64,000 nucleotides of DNA from Aerophototrophica crusticola (lineage in GTDB: Bacteria; Pseudomonadota; Alphaproteobacteria; Azospirillales; Azospirillaceae), in NCBI GenBank assembly GCA_001939945.1, contig MOEB01000017.1, positions 1 to 64,000 of the forward strand, in the 5' to 3' direction. Of this stretch, positions 44,003-52,388 are shown in pieces (the first letter of the stretch is position 1; each line of letters starts with the position of its first letter). Below the pieces are notes generated by a model. That model did not search any database and was not told the origin of the DNA. It worked only from the letters and a program-made list of their open reading frames with translations. The position numbers and the translations under genes were made by a program.

Positions 44003-45388
44003 CTATACCGTGTGCCGGTACAGCGCGTAGTCCAGGTCCGTCACCGTGGATTCCCACCGCGCCAGTTCCGCCCGTTTGATGGCCAGGAAGCTGCGGTGCA
44101 GCGGCTCGCCCAGGGCGGCGGTGAGGAACTGGGAAGCGTCGGCCTCCGCCATGGCGCTCCGCCAGTCGGGCGGCAGGGGCTCGCAGGAGGGCGCCTCCTC
44201 CCCCGGTTGGGTCGGGGGGCCGGGGTCGGCCCGTGTGTCCAGGCCGTGCAGGATGCCGGCGAGGATGGCGGTGCCCACCAGGTAGGGGTTGGCGTCAACG
44301 CCGGCCACCCGGTGCTCCACCCGCCGCGCCTTGGCCGGGCCGGCGGGGACGCGCAACGCGGCGTCGCGGGTGTTCACGCCCCAGCAGGCGGTGACGGGGG
44401 CATAGCTGCGGGCCACGAAACGGCGCCAGGAATTGGCGTGGGGCGCCAGCAGCAGCATGGAGTCCGGCAGGGTCTCCAGCAAGCCGCCGATGGCGTGGCG
44501 CAGGGTCGGGGCGATGGCGCCGGCTGGGCCGTCCGGGGTTTCGGTGAAGACGTTGTGCCCTTCCCGGTCGGCCAATGAGACGTGCAGGTGCATGCCGGAG
44601 CCTGCCTGCCCCGCCAAGGGCTTGGCCATGAAACAGGCCTCCACCCCGTGCCGCCGGGCCACGGCGCGGACCAGCCGCTTCAGCATCACCAAGTCGTCCG
44701 CGGCGCGCAGGATGTCGTCGCGGTAATGCAGGGTCAGCTCGAACTGGCCGGGGGCGTACTCGGAGATCAGGGTCTCCAGCGGCAGGCCCTGCGCCGCCGC
44801 GGCCCGGTAGATGGCCCCGAACAGGGGTTGCATGCCATCCGCCTCCTCCAGCCCATAGGCCTGGATCTGGCCGCCGCGGCGGCCGTCCAGCAGGCAGGCG
44901 GCGGGGCGTGGGCGCCCGTCGGGGCCGGGCTGCGGGTCCAGCAGGTAGAATTCCAGCTCGAACGCCGCCCTCGGGTGCAGGCCGCGGGCGGCGAGGGCCG
45001 CCTGTTGCCGGGCGAGGGCGGCGCGGGGGTCGTGGGGGCTGGGGCTGCCGTCAAGGCCATGCAGGGTCAGCAGCACCTGGGCCCGGGGCGGGTCGGTCCA
45101 CGGCATGGGCACCAGGGTGCCGGGCACCGGCCAGGCCCGCTGGTCGGCGTCGCCCACCTGCCAGACCAGGCCCGTCTCCTCCACGTCCTCCCCCGTCACG
45201 TCCAGGCCGAGGATGGAGCTGGGCAGGTGCCGCCCGTCCCGGTACAGGGACGGCAGCTCATGCCGGCGGATCACCTTGCCCCGGCCGATGCCGTTGGGGT
45301 CCATCAGGACGATGTCGATGGCCTCCACCTCCGGGTGGCGGGCCAGGAACTCCTCGGCCTCCGCCGGGTCGGCGCCCAGGAAGCTCAT
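44003..45388 (-). CDS. Glutamine-synthetase-family (PuuA-like) ligase
   Basis: A 461-residue ATP-dependent ligase. FELEFYLLDPQPGPDG gives the ExE metal site, LISEYAPGQFELTLHY the second acidic site, GSGMHLHVSLADREGH the glutamate/ATP histidines, and VDANPYLVGTAILAGILHGL the C-terminal active-site region. The N-terminus (VLMDPNGIGRGKVIRRHEL) and length match gamma-glutamylpolyamine or gamma-glutamyl-amine synthetases rather than true GlnA. It would join glutamate to an amine. The start overlaps the aminotransferase stop by four bases (ATGA), so they form one operon, probably for amine catabolism. Confidence 0.9.
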   Translation of the reverse strand: MSFLGADPAEAEEFLARHPEVEAIDIVLMDPNGIGRGKVIRRHELPSLYRDGRHLPSSILGLDVTGEDVEETGLVWQVGDADQRAWPVPGTLVPMPWTDPPRAQVLLTLHGLDGSPSPHDPRAALARQQAALAARGLHPRAAFELEFYLLDPQPGPDGRPRPAACLLDGRRGGQIQAYGLEEADGMQPLFGAIYRAAAAQGLPLETLISEYAPGQFELTLHYRDDILRAADDLVMLKRLVRAVARRHGVEACFMAKPLAGQAGSGMHLHVSLADREGHNVFTETPDGPAGAIAPTLRHAIGGLLETLPDSMLLLAPHANSWRRFVARSYAPVTACWGVNTRDAALRVPAGPAKARRVEHRVAGVDANPYLVGTAILAGILHGLDTRADPGPPTQPGEEAPSCEPLPPDWRSAMAEADASQFLTAALGEPLHRSFLAIKRAELARWESTVTDLDYALYRHTV

Positions 45389-46761
45389 GCCGCACCCCCG
45401 GTGGCCAGGGCCTCCACCACGTCCGCGACGGCGGTGCATAGGCCGTCCACCTGGTCGGCGGTCGTGGCCGGGCAGCACAGCATCATGCTGTGGAACGGGG
45501 TGACCAGGAAGCCGCGGTTCAGCAGGGCCAGGTGCAGCACCTGCTCCAGCGGGTGCACGTCCAGCGCCTCCGCCTGTCCGCCGTTCAGCAGGGGCTCCGG
45601 CGTGAAGACCAACTCCGCCCGCGCGCCGACCCGCGCCACGTGCCAGGGCAGGCCGTGGCGGGCGATGACGGCGTTCAGGCCGCTTTCCAGCCGCGCCGCC
45701 AGCGCCTCCATGTGCCGGTAGGCGTCTGGCGTCGCCACCTCTTCCAAGGTCGCCCGCATGGCGGCGAGGGCCAGGGCGTTGGCGGACAAGGTGGTGCCCA
45801 TGCCGGAATGGCCGGGGGGCAGCTCGGCGCGGGCAGCGTCCAACCGTTCCCCCACGTCGTCCGTGAAGCCCCAGACGGCGGCGGGCACGCCGCCGGCGAT
45901 GGGCTTGCCCACGACCAGGATGTCCGGCTCCAGCCCATGCGCCCTTGTGTAGCCGCCAGGGCCGGTGGAGATGGTGTGCGTCTCATCGATCAGCAGCAGG
46001 GTGCCCGCCTCCCGCGTCATGCGGCGGACGGCGTCCAGGAAGCCTGGTTGCGGCAGCACCATGGCACAGTTGGTCAGCACCGGCTCGGTGATGACGCAGG
46101 CCACATCGCGGGCGGACAGGGCCTCGGCCAGGGCGGCCTCATCGTTGAACTCAACCACGCGGGTATTGGCGGTCAGGTCCACGGCTTGGCCCAGCAGGCC
46201 GGGGCGGTGGGCGGGCCTGCCGTCGATCAGGCGCACGAACGTCTCGTCCACCGTGCCGTGGTAGCAGCCGTTGAAGACCAGCACCTTGGGCCGGCCGGTG
46301 ACGGCGCGGGCCACGCGCAGGGCGAAGCGGTTGGCGTCCGTCGCCGTGGCGGCCACCTGCCAGCGGGGCAGGCCGAACCGTTCCCGCAGCAGGGCGCCCA
46401 CCACCCGCGCGTCGGGGCCGGGCAGCATGGTGGTCAGGCCGCGGGCCACTTGCGCCTGCACCGCGCGCACCACCGGCGGCGGGGAATGGCCGAACATGGC
46501 GCCCGTGTCGCCCAGGCAGAAGTCGGCCAGGGCGATGCCGTCCGCGTCCCACAGGGTGGCACCCTCCGCCCGCTCCACCAGCAGGGGGAAGGGCAGCGGC
46601 CAATCGCGCATCCAGTGCATCGGCACGCCGCCATGGAACCCCGGCAGTCCCGGCCCGGCCGATGCCCGCCCCTTCGGCCTTGCCTCGGCAAAGCGGCGTG
46701 TCTCTGTCTCCAGGAGGGCTTGGATGGCGGGTAGCGGAACCCCGCCCATGCGGTCGGCCAT
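45385..46761 (-). CDS. Class III PLP-dependent aminotransferase
   Basis: About 458 residues (469 if the in-frame ATG at 46794 is used). PLP-site motifs: FCLGDTGAMFGHSPPPVVRA, FNGCYHGTVDETFVRLIDG, TLLLIDETHTIS (Asp that holds the pyridine) and ILVVGKPIAGGVPAAVWGF (Schiff-base Lys). The N-terminal PMHWMRDWPLPFPLLVERAE is typical of this glutamate-1-semialdehyde-aminomutase-like group. It likely transaminates an omega-amine or amino acid. Coupling with the glutamine-synthetase-like gene and an upstream AraC gene suggests a small inducible amine pathway. The start is unresolved because no candidate has a good ribosome site. Confidence 0.87.
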   Translation of the reverse strand: MADRMGGVPLPAIQALLETETRRFAEARPKGRASAGPGLPGFHGGVPMHWMRDWPLPFPLLVERAEGATLWDADGIALADFCLGDTGAMFGHSPPPVVRAVQAQVARGLTTMLPGPDARVVGALLRERFGLPRWQVAATATDANRFALRVARAVTGRPKVLVFNGCYHGTVDETFVRLIDGRPAHRPGLLGQAVDLTANTRVVEFNDEAALAEALSARDVACVITEPVLTNCAMVLPQPGFLDAVRRMTREAGTLLLIDETHTISTGPGGYTRAHGLEPDILVVGKPIAGGVPAAVWGFTDDVGERLDAARAELPPGHSGMGTTLSANALALAAMRATLEEVATPDAYRHMEALAARLESGLNAVIARHGLPWHVARVGARAELVFTPEPLLNGGQAEALDVHPLEQVLHLALLNRGFLVTPFHSMMLCCPATTADQVDGLCTAVADVVEALATGGAA

Positions 46762-46836
46762 GATGGGACCCGGTGTCGTGGACGATGGCCGCATGAAAGC
46801 ACGCCCCGCGGGCAGCCGACAACGTGCCCGATCAGC

Positions 46837-47742
46837 TCAGCCCCGGCACTGGCGCCGGTACTGGCTGGGGGAGCAGCCCAGGGACAGGGCAAAGGCGGCG
46901 GACAGGGCATCTGCCGTGGGGTAGCCCGCGGCGCCCGCCGCTTCCGCCACCCCGGCGCCGGACTCCAGCAGCAAGCGGGCCTTGCGCAGGCGGCTGTCGG
47001 CCAGCAGGCGGGACAGGCGGTGGCCGTCGGCGGCCAGGAACCCGTCCACCAGCGCCGCCCGGTCCAGGCCGGCGGCGGCAGCCAGGTCGCCCAGGCCGAA
47101 TTCCTCCGCGATGCTGGCGTCCAGGAAATCCTCCACCCGCGACGCTTCCGCCGGGGTAAAGGGGCGCGGCATCCCGGGGCCGCCCGGGGCGTGGCGGCGG
47201 AGCAGGTGGGCGGCGACCGCGAAGGCCACCAACTCGTCACACAGCCGGTTGTCCAGCCCCTGGGCGTGCTGGCGCAGCAGCCCCTGGGCCAGCAAGGCCA
47301 GGAACGGGTCCACGAAGCCCAGCCGGGGCAGCAGCCCGGCACTGGCGTGGCCCTCCTCCCCGTCCCGCACGGCGGACAGGATCTCGGGGTCCAGGTAGAG
47401 CTGGATGCTGCGTGCCGGCCCGTCCCAGCGCCAGCTTGTGGCTTGCCCGGCCGGGATGATGGTCAGGCTGCCCGGGGCCATGGCCGCCGTGTCGGACAGC
47501 GTGCCCATCCGCCGTTCCAACCGGTGCAGCCGGCCCACGGTGACCACCAGCAGGTGGCGGTCCAGGGCGGGGGTGCTGGCCTGCCCCGGCCCGCCATGAT
47601 TGAAGCGCGCGGCGGCCAGGGGCGTGCCGCTGAACCCGGCTTCCCGCCGGCCCACCACGCTCTGCAGCCAGGAAGGGAGGCCCACCGGCGGGTCGCTGGC
47701 GGGTGACGCGGCGGGGCCGGTAGGGGCGCGGGAAAGGGCCAT
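46837..47742 (-). CDS. AraC-family transcriptional regulator
   Basis: A 301-residue regulator with a cupin-like N-terminal sensor (LLVVTVGRLHRLERRMGTL, GSLTIIPAGQATSWRWDGPA) and a C-terminal pair of helix-turn-helix motifs (FGLGDLAAAAGLDRAALVDG and AAGAAGYPTADALSAAFALS). GGAGA lies five bases before the ATG at 47742, so the longer frame to 47769 is not used. It lies directly upstream of the aminotransferase/ligase pair on the same strand and is its probable activator. Confidence 0.9.
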   Translation of the reverse strand: MALSRAPTGPAASPASDPPVGLPSWLQSVVGRREAGFSGTPLAAARFNHGGPGQASTPALDRHLLVVTVGRLHRLERRMGTLSDTAAMAPGSLTIIPAGQATSWRWDGPARSIQLYLDPEILSAVRDGEEGHASAGLLPRLGFVDPFLALLAQGLLRQHAQGLDNRLCDELVAFAVAAHLLRRHAPGGPGMPRPFTPAEASRVEDFLDASIAEEFGLGDLAAAAGLDRAALVDGFLAADGHRLSRLLADSRLRKARLLLESGAGVAEAAGAAGYPTADALSAAFALSLGCSPSQYRRQCRG

Positions 47743-47884
47743 GGGGTCTCCTGCGGGGCGCTGTGCCAACCGCTGGGCCGGGACTGTAACAAGACTTTCG
47801 CATTACCGGACCCATCCGGGCGTATGGGTGCGGCAGATCGTGTTCCTTCGATGGTGAGCGTTCCCCGGCGACTGCCCGGTTCCC

Positions 47885-50251
47885 TCAGGCCGGCACCGCG
47901 TCCCAGCGCGCGCCGACCGCCAGCGCGGCCAGGTCCGCCGCGGGCATGGGGCGGCCCATGTGGTAACCCTGGGCCAGGTCGCAGCCCATGCCGGCCAGCA
48001 GGGCGAAGGCGCCGGCATCCTCCACCCCCTCCGCCACCACCGAAAGGTCCAGGGCATGGCCCAGCTCCACCACCGCCTTGACCACCGCTTGGTCGGTGGG
48101 GGAGCTGGCGAGCTTCAGCACGAAGGACTTGTCCACCTTCAGCTCCGACACGGGCAGCTTGCGAAGGTAGGCCAGGGAGGAATGGCCGGTGCCGAAATCG
48201 TCCACCGACACCCGCGCGCCGGCATCGGCCATGCGGCGCAGCACGGCGACGGCGGCGTCCGGGTCGCGCATCACCGCCCCTTCCGTCACCTCCACCGTCA
48301 CGTTTCGCGGCGGCAGGCGAAGGTCGCCCATCAAGCCACGCACCAGGTCCGCCATGCCCGCGTCGGCCAGGTCGCGGGCGGAGACGTTGACCGCCACGCC
48401 CAGATCCAGCCCGGCGGTGCGCCACGCCGCCGCCTGGGCCAAGGCGGTGGACAGGGCCCAGCGGGTCAGGTGGCGGATGTTGCCCGTCTCCTCCGCCAGG
48501 GGGATGAAGCGGTCGGGCGGCAGGAAGCCGTGGCGCGGGTGGGTCCAGCGGGCCAGCGCCTCCGCCCCCACCACCCGGCCGCCGCGCAAATCCACCTTGG
48601 GCTGGTAGCGCAGCGCCATCTCCCCCCGCTCCACCCCGGCGCGCAGCTCGCTCATCAATGAGACGTCCTCCGGCCGGTAGGGGTCCAGGCCGGGGGCATA
48701 GGTGGTGACGCCGTGGTCGTGCTGCAGGGCCAGGTACAGGGCCACGTCGGCCCTGCGCAGCAGCTCCCGCGGGGTCAGGGCCGGGTCCCGCCCGGCCACG
48801 CCGGCGCCGGCCTGCACGTCGATAGCCAGGCCGTCCAGGGCCACGGGCGCGTCGAACACCCCCACCAGCCGCCGGGCGGCCTCGGCAGCCTGCTCCTCCC
48901 CTGCCGGCAGGGCGACGGCAAAGCGGTTGTCCGCCACCCGGGCGACCAGCGCGCCCGGCCCGGCCGCGTCGCGAAGCAGGTCGCCGACCCGCGCCACCAG
49001 CCGGTCGCCCAGCCCGTGGCCCAGGGTGTTGTTCAGCTCCGCCAAGCGGGCGAGGCCCAGCAGGACGATGGACAGGGGCGCGGCCCCCTGCCCCGCCCGC
49101 TCCGCCAGCAGGCGGTCCAGCTCCTGCCGGTTGGGCAGGCCGGTGACGCCGTCATGGGCGGCCTGGTGGCGGACCTGGCGTTCGCGGTCGGAGACGGCGC
49201 CGGCCATCTGGCGGAAGGCCTGCATGGCGCGGCCCACCTCGTCCGCCGGCACGGCGGGCTCCGCCCCTGCCAGGGTGGGTAGGTCGTAGCGCCCCGCCTC
49301 CACGTCCCTCGCGGCCTTGGCGAGCTGGCCCAGGGGCCGCGCCGCCGTCCGCGCCGCCAGCACCCCGCCGCCCAAGCCCGCGGCAAGCCCGGTGAGGATC
49401 ACGCCCAGCAGGGCGTAGACCAGCGGCTCATAGGCTTCCAGCGCCGTGTCCGCCCGGTGGCGCAGCAACAGGCCCACGGGCGGGCTGCCCGCCGCCACCG
49501 GGAAGGTGCCCAGGTACTGCACCGCGTCGCCATCGGCATCCGCCCGCAACATCGGCACAGCGGGTTCCAGGGCGGCGGCCGTGGCCGGGATGGTGGCCGC
49601 AAGGGCCTGGTCCAGGGAGGTGCCCGCCGCCCGCCAGCCATCGTCGGACTGCCAGACGAAGGACACGTCGATGTCCACGGGGGACAGGGCCTTCAGCGCC
49701 GCCGCGTCCTCCGCCCCCAGGGGCAGGACAGCGACCACCCAGCCCACCGCCCGGGGTGCCAGCACGGGCACATAGGCCAGCCGCGACGGCTGGCCGTCCA
49801 GCACCGCCAGGGCCGTGCCGCCCTTGCGCAGGGCGGGGCCCCCCAGCAGGGATCTGTAGGCGAAGCTGGCCGCCGGGCCGGACGGGGGCGGCTGGCTGTC
49901 GGCCATGACATGCCCGTCCAGGGACACCAGCAGCATGCGGGCGCCGTTCAGCCGCTGGCCATAGTTGCGCAGGGCGGACAGCGCCGTCTCATGCTCCCCG
50001 GTCGCCACAGCCTCCCGCAGGGCGAAGTCCAGGGATAGGATCCGGGCCGTCTCCCCCAGCTGCTCCGTCGCCACCTGGACGCGGCCATTGAAGATTTCCG
50101 CCGCACGGGCCAGCTCCGTCCCGGTGCGGGTCAGCACGGCGTTGCGCACCACCCAGTACTGGGCCACGGCGTTGAAGGCCTGGACCGCACCGATGGCAGC
50201 GGCCAGCAGCACCACCACGCGGCCGCGGAAGGAAAGGCCGTGCCGCCTCAT
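47885..50251 (-). CDS. Cache-HAMP-degenerate GGDEF-EAL c-di-GMP phosphodiesterase
   Basis: A 788-residue inner-membrane protein. Two membrane helices flank a periplasmic Cache-like sensor (about 36-275; ILSLDFALREAVATGEHETA, RMLLVSLDGHVMADSQPP). A HAMP domain, a GGDEF domain and an EAL domain follow. In the GGDEF domain the active-site loop reads RVADNRFAVALP, so cyclase activity is probably lost. The EAL domain keeps its key residues: GAEALARW, VNVSARDL, VTVEVTEGAV, SVDDFGTGHSSLAYL, ELKVDKSFV, VAEGVED, QGYHMGRP. It should hydrolyse c-di-GMP in response to a periplasmic signal. Its start overlaps the stop of the cupredoxin gene (ATGA). Confidence 0.93.
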   Translation of the reverse strand: MRRHGLSFRGRVVVLLAAAIGAVQAFNAVAQYWVVRNAVLTRTGTELARAAEIFNGRVQVATEQLGETARILSLDFALREAVATGEHETALSALRNYGQRLNGARMLLVSLDGHVMADSQPPPSGPAASFAYRSLLGGPALRKGGTALAVLDGQPSRLAYVPVLAPRAVGWVVAVLPLGAEDAAALKALSPVDIDVSFVWQSDDGWRAAGTSLDQALAATIPATAAALEPAVPMLRADADGDAVQYLGTFPVAAGSPPVGLLLRHRADTALEAYEPLVYALLGVILTGLAAGLGGGVLAARTAARPLGQLAKAARDVEAGRYDLPTLAGAEPAVPADEVGRAMQAFRQMAGAVSDRERQVRHQAAHDGVTGLPNRQELDRLLAERAGQGAAPLSIVLLGLARLAELNNTLGHGLGDRLVARVGDLLRDAAGPGALVARVADNRFAVALPAGEEQAAEAARRLVGVFDAPVALDGLAIDVQAGAGVAGRDPALTPRELLRRADVALYLALQHDHGVTTYAPGLDPYRPEDVSLMSELRAGVERGEMALRYQPKVDLRGGRVVGAEALARWTHPRHGFLPPDRFIPLAEETGNIRHLTRWALSTALAQAAAWRTAGLDLGVAVNVSARDLADAGMADLVRGLMGDLRLPPRNVTVEVTEGAVMRDPDAAVAVLRRMADAGARVSVDDFGTGHSSLAYLRKLPVSELKVDKSFVLKLASSPTDQAVVKAVVELGHALDLSVVAEGVEDAGAFALLAGMGCDLAQGYHMGRPMPAADLAALAVGARWDAVPA

Positions 50252-50907
50252 GGCAGGGGGAAGCCTTGCTCGGGGTCGTCATAGGCGCCGGGCTCGGCCG
50301 ACTTGGGCTCCACCACCAGGGAATAGCTGGCGCTCGCCCCGGACGCCGCCACCTCCAGCTTGCCCGGCTCGTCCCAGCGGCTGCCGCGCGGGTGCCAGAG
50401 GCGGACCGTGTAGGCGCCCGCGGGGGCCTCCAGGGTGACCTTTCCCTCCGGCCCGGTCACCCCGGCAACGGGCGCGTCCACCACCACGGCATAGGCCAGC
50501 ATGCCGTCATGCAAGTTGCAGCCGATGGCCACCTCCCCCACCGCCGGCAGGGCCACCTCCGGCCCCGGGCTGTTCGGCCCCATCTCCGCCGAGAATTTGG
50601 CCATGGGGGTGAAGGAATAGCTGTGGTGCTTCTTGGCGTCGCCGTTGCGCACCGCCAGCGTGTCCCCCGGGCGGGCCACCAGCACGTGGGGGCGGAAGAT
50701 CTCCTTCCGCTGGTCCAGCACCACCGTGCGCGGCGGCGGGGCGGGCACGCTGGTCCCGGCGGCGGGCACCAGGGCCACCACCGCGTGGGGAAGGGCATTC
50801 CCGGCGCTGTCCGTCACGGCCACCTGCACCGGCGCCGCGAAGGCGGGGAACGGCGCCAGGGCCAACGCCAGGGCGGTCAGCAGGGCGGGCCGGGAAAAAC
50901 TTTGCAT
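50248..50907 (-). CDS. Periplasmic cupredoxin (methylamine-utilization-like)
   Basis: A 219-residue exported copper protein. The signal peptide (LLTALALALAPFPAFA) is followed by a beta-sandwich with type 1 copper ligands: a His in AKKHHSYSFTPMAKF, then GCNLHDGML, giving Cys-x2-His-x2-Met. That ligand loop has the short spacing of amicyanin. A C-terminal carboxypeptidase-regulatory-like domain (GKVTLEAPAGAYTVRLWHPR) follows. It could bind copper and carry or sense electrons in the periplasm. GGAAAGG precedes the ATG at 50907. First gene of a two-gene operon with the EAL protein, which makes it a candidate signal partner of the Cache domain. Confidence 0.85.
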   Translation of the reverse strand: MQSFSRPALLTALALALAPFPAFAAPVQVAVTDSAGNALPHAVVALVPAAGTSVPAPPPRTVVLDQRKEIFRPHVLVARPGDTLAVRNGDAKKHHSYSFTPMAKFSAEMGPNSPGPEVALPAVGEVAIGCNLHDGMLAYAVVVDAPVAGVTGPEGKVTLEAPAGAYTVRLWHPRGSRWDEPGKLEVAASGASASYSLVVEPKSAEPGAYDDPEQGFPLP

Positions 50908-50994
50908 GGCGCACCTTTCCGGTTGGCAACCGCTCACTAACCTTGAAGGCTTAAAGAGGTACTTATGAAGTAGATCGGCGGCCGAGGATAACAC

Positions 50995-51903
50995 GTGCGG
51001 ACGAGAGGAATTAAACGAGAAACCGCCCTGGCGCTCATCCCCGCCTTGGCACTGGTCCTCGCGGCGCCCCTGGCGGCCGCGTCGGAGAAGCCAGTCAGGG
51101 CCGCGGCGGGCGGGAAGCTGGTGGCCACCGGTGGGGTCAGCACCATCGAGGGGGCCGCGGGCGGCGGGATCGTGCCCTGGGCGGTGATCGGCGGCTATGG
51201 CAGCCGCGGGCAGGTGGGGGCGAACGCCTTCTACACCCGGGTGGACGTGGCCGATTACCATTTGGACGTGGTGGGCGGGCTGGTCGGCATCGATGACCGG
51301 ATCGAGCTGTCGTTCGCCCGCCAGCGCTTCGACACGGAGGCCGTGGGCGCGGCCCTGGGCCTGGGCAAGGGCTACGCGATCCGGCAGGACGTGGCCGGGC
51401 TGAAGGTCAGGCTGTTCGGTGACGCGGTGCTGGACCAGGACACCTGGCTGCCGCAGGTGGCGGCCGGGGTGCAGTACAAGTGGAACGACCGGGGCGGCCT
51501 GCTGTCCGCCATCGGCGCGCGGCGGGACGCGGACGCCGACTTTTACGCCAGCGCCACCAAGCTGTTCCTGGAGCCGGGCATCCTGGCCACCGCCACCCTG
51601 CGCTACACCCGCGCCAACCAGGGCGGCATCCTGGGCTTCGGTGGCGACAAGGGCGACGGCCGCACCCTGCACCCGGAGGTCAGCGTGGCCTGGCTCGCCT
51701 CCCGCAACTGGGTCTTCGGGGCGGAGTACCGGTCCAAGCCGGACAAGCTTGGCATCGCCAAGGAGGATGACTGGTGGGACGCCTTCGTGGCCTGGGTCCC
51801 GAACCGCCACCTCTCCGTCACCCTCGCCTACGCCAACCTCGGCAGCATCGTGAACCAGAAGGGCCAGGACGGTATCTATGCGTCGCTCCAGATCGGGTTT
51901 TAG
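50995..51903 (+). CDS. DUF3034 family outer-membrane protein
   Basis: A 302-residue exported protein of the DUF3034 family. A signal peptide (ALALIPALALVLAAPLAAAS) precedes a beta-rich body with repeated hairpins (SRGQVGANAFYTRVDVADYH, KGYAIRQDVAGLKVRLFGDA, NRHLSVTLAYANLGSIV), ending in IYASLQIGF, like an outer-membrane barrel. The function is unknown. The GTG start has GAGG seven bases upstream. Divergent from the cupredoxin gene with only 87 bases between, and overlapping the globin gene by 26 bases. Confidence 0.85.
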   Translation: MRTRGIKRETALALIPALALVLAAPLAAASEKPVRAAAGGKLVATGGVSTIEGAAGGGIVPWAVIGGYGSRGQVGANAFYTRVDVADYHLDVVGGLVGIDDRIELSFARQRFDTEAVGAALGLGKGYAIRQDVAGLKVRLFGDAVLDQDTWLPQVAAGVQYKWNDRGGLLSAIGARRDADADFYASATKLFLEPGILATATLRYTRANQGGILGFGGDKGDGRTLHPEVSVAWLASRNWVFGAEYRSKPDKLGIAKEDDWWDAFVAWVPNRHLSVTLAYANLGSIVNQKGQDGIYASLQIGF

Positions 51904-52303
51904 CCTCCTCCTGGCAGGGTCCCTGCTGTTCTCCGCCCCCGCCCTGGCCAACGACCCCCTGGCGGCGTTCGGCGGGTACGAGGGGCTGCACCGCATCGCC
52001 ATCGACACGCTGGACCGCTCCATGGCGGACCCGCGGCTGCGACCCTTTTTCGTGGAGCAGGACCGGCCGGACATCGCCAAGAAGCTGGCCGACCAGTTCT
52101 GCCAGGAGCTGGGCGGCCCCTGCACCTACAAGGGCAAGGACATGAAGAAGGCCCATGCCAAGCAGGAGATCGGCATGCAGCACTTCAACGCCCTGGTGGA
52201 GGTCTTGCAGGACAGCATGGATGCGGCGGGCGTGCCCTTCCGCGACCAGAACCGCCTGCTGGCGCGGCTGGCGCCCATGTACCGGGACATGGTGCGGGAT
52301 TAA
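51878..52303 (+). CDS. Periplasmic group 1 truncated hemoglobin
   Basis: A 141-residue truncated globin with a signal peptide (FSLLLAGSLLFSAPALA), unusual because most truncated globins are cytoplasmic. The globin fold runs from YEGLHRIAIDTLDRSMADPR through FCQELGGPCTYKGKDMKKAH; the His in MKKAHAKQEIGMQHF is in the usual distal/proximal region. It probably binds O2, NO or related ligands in the periplasm. The ATG lies inside the 3' end of the DUF3034 gene, so the two are translationally coupled. Confidence 0.88.
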   Translation: MRRSRSGFSLLLAGSLLFSAPALANDPLAAFGGYEGLHRIAIDTLDRSMADPRLRPFFVEQDRPDIAKKLADQFCQELGGPCTYKGKDMKKAHAKQEIGMQHFNALVEVLQDSMDAAGVPFRDQNRLLARLAPMYRDMVRD

Positions 52304-52377
52304 TTTCGACAAACGTCGAAATGTGAGGCTTGACAGGAAACCGCTGTGCTGGCACGTTTCGAGAAAATTCGAAACGT
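52303..52377. promoter_or_regulatory. ArsR-like double palindrome around a promoter
   Basis: ATTTCGAC-aaac-GTCGAAAT at 52303-52322 has perfect 8-base arms. ACGTTTCGA-gaaaat-TCGAAACGT at 52354-52377 has perfect 9-base arms. TTGACA at 52330-52335 lies between them, and the second palindrome would cover the -10 and start region. TTCGA/TCGAA cores are typical of ArsR/SmtB sites. The probable regulator is the ArsR-type product of 54987-55406. Confidence 0.75.
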
Positions 52378-52388
52378 CAGAGGCAGCC

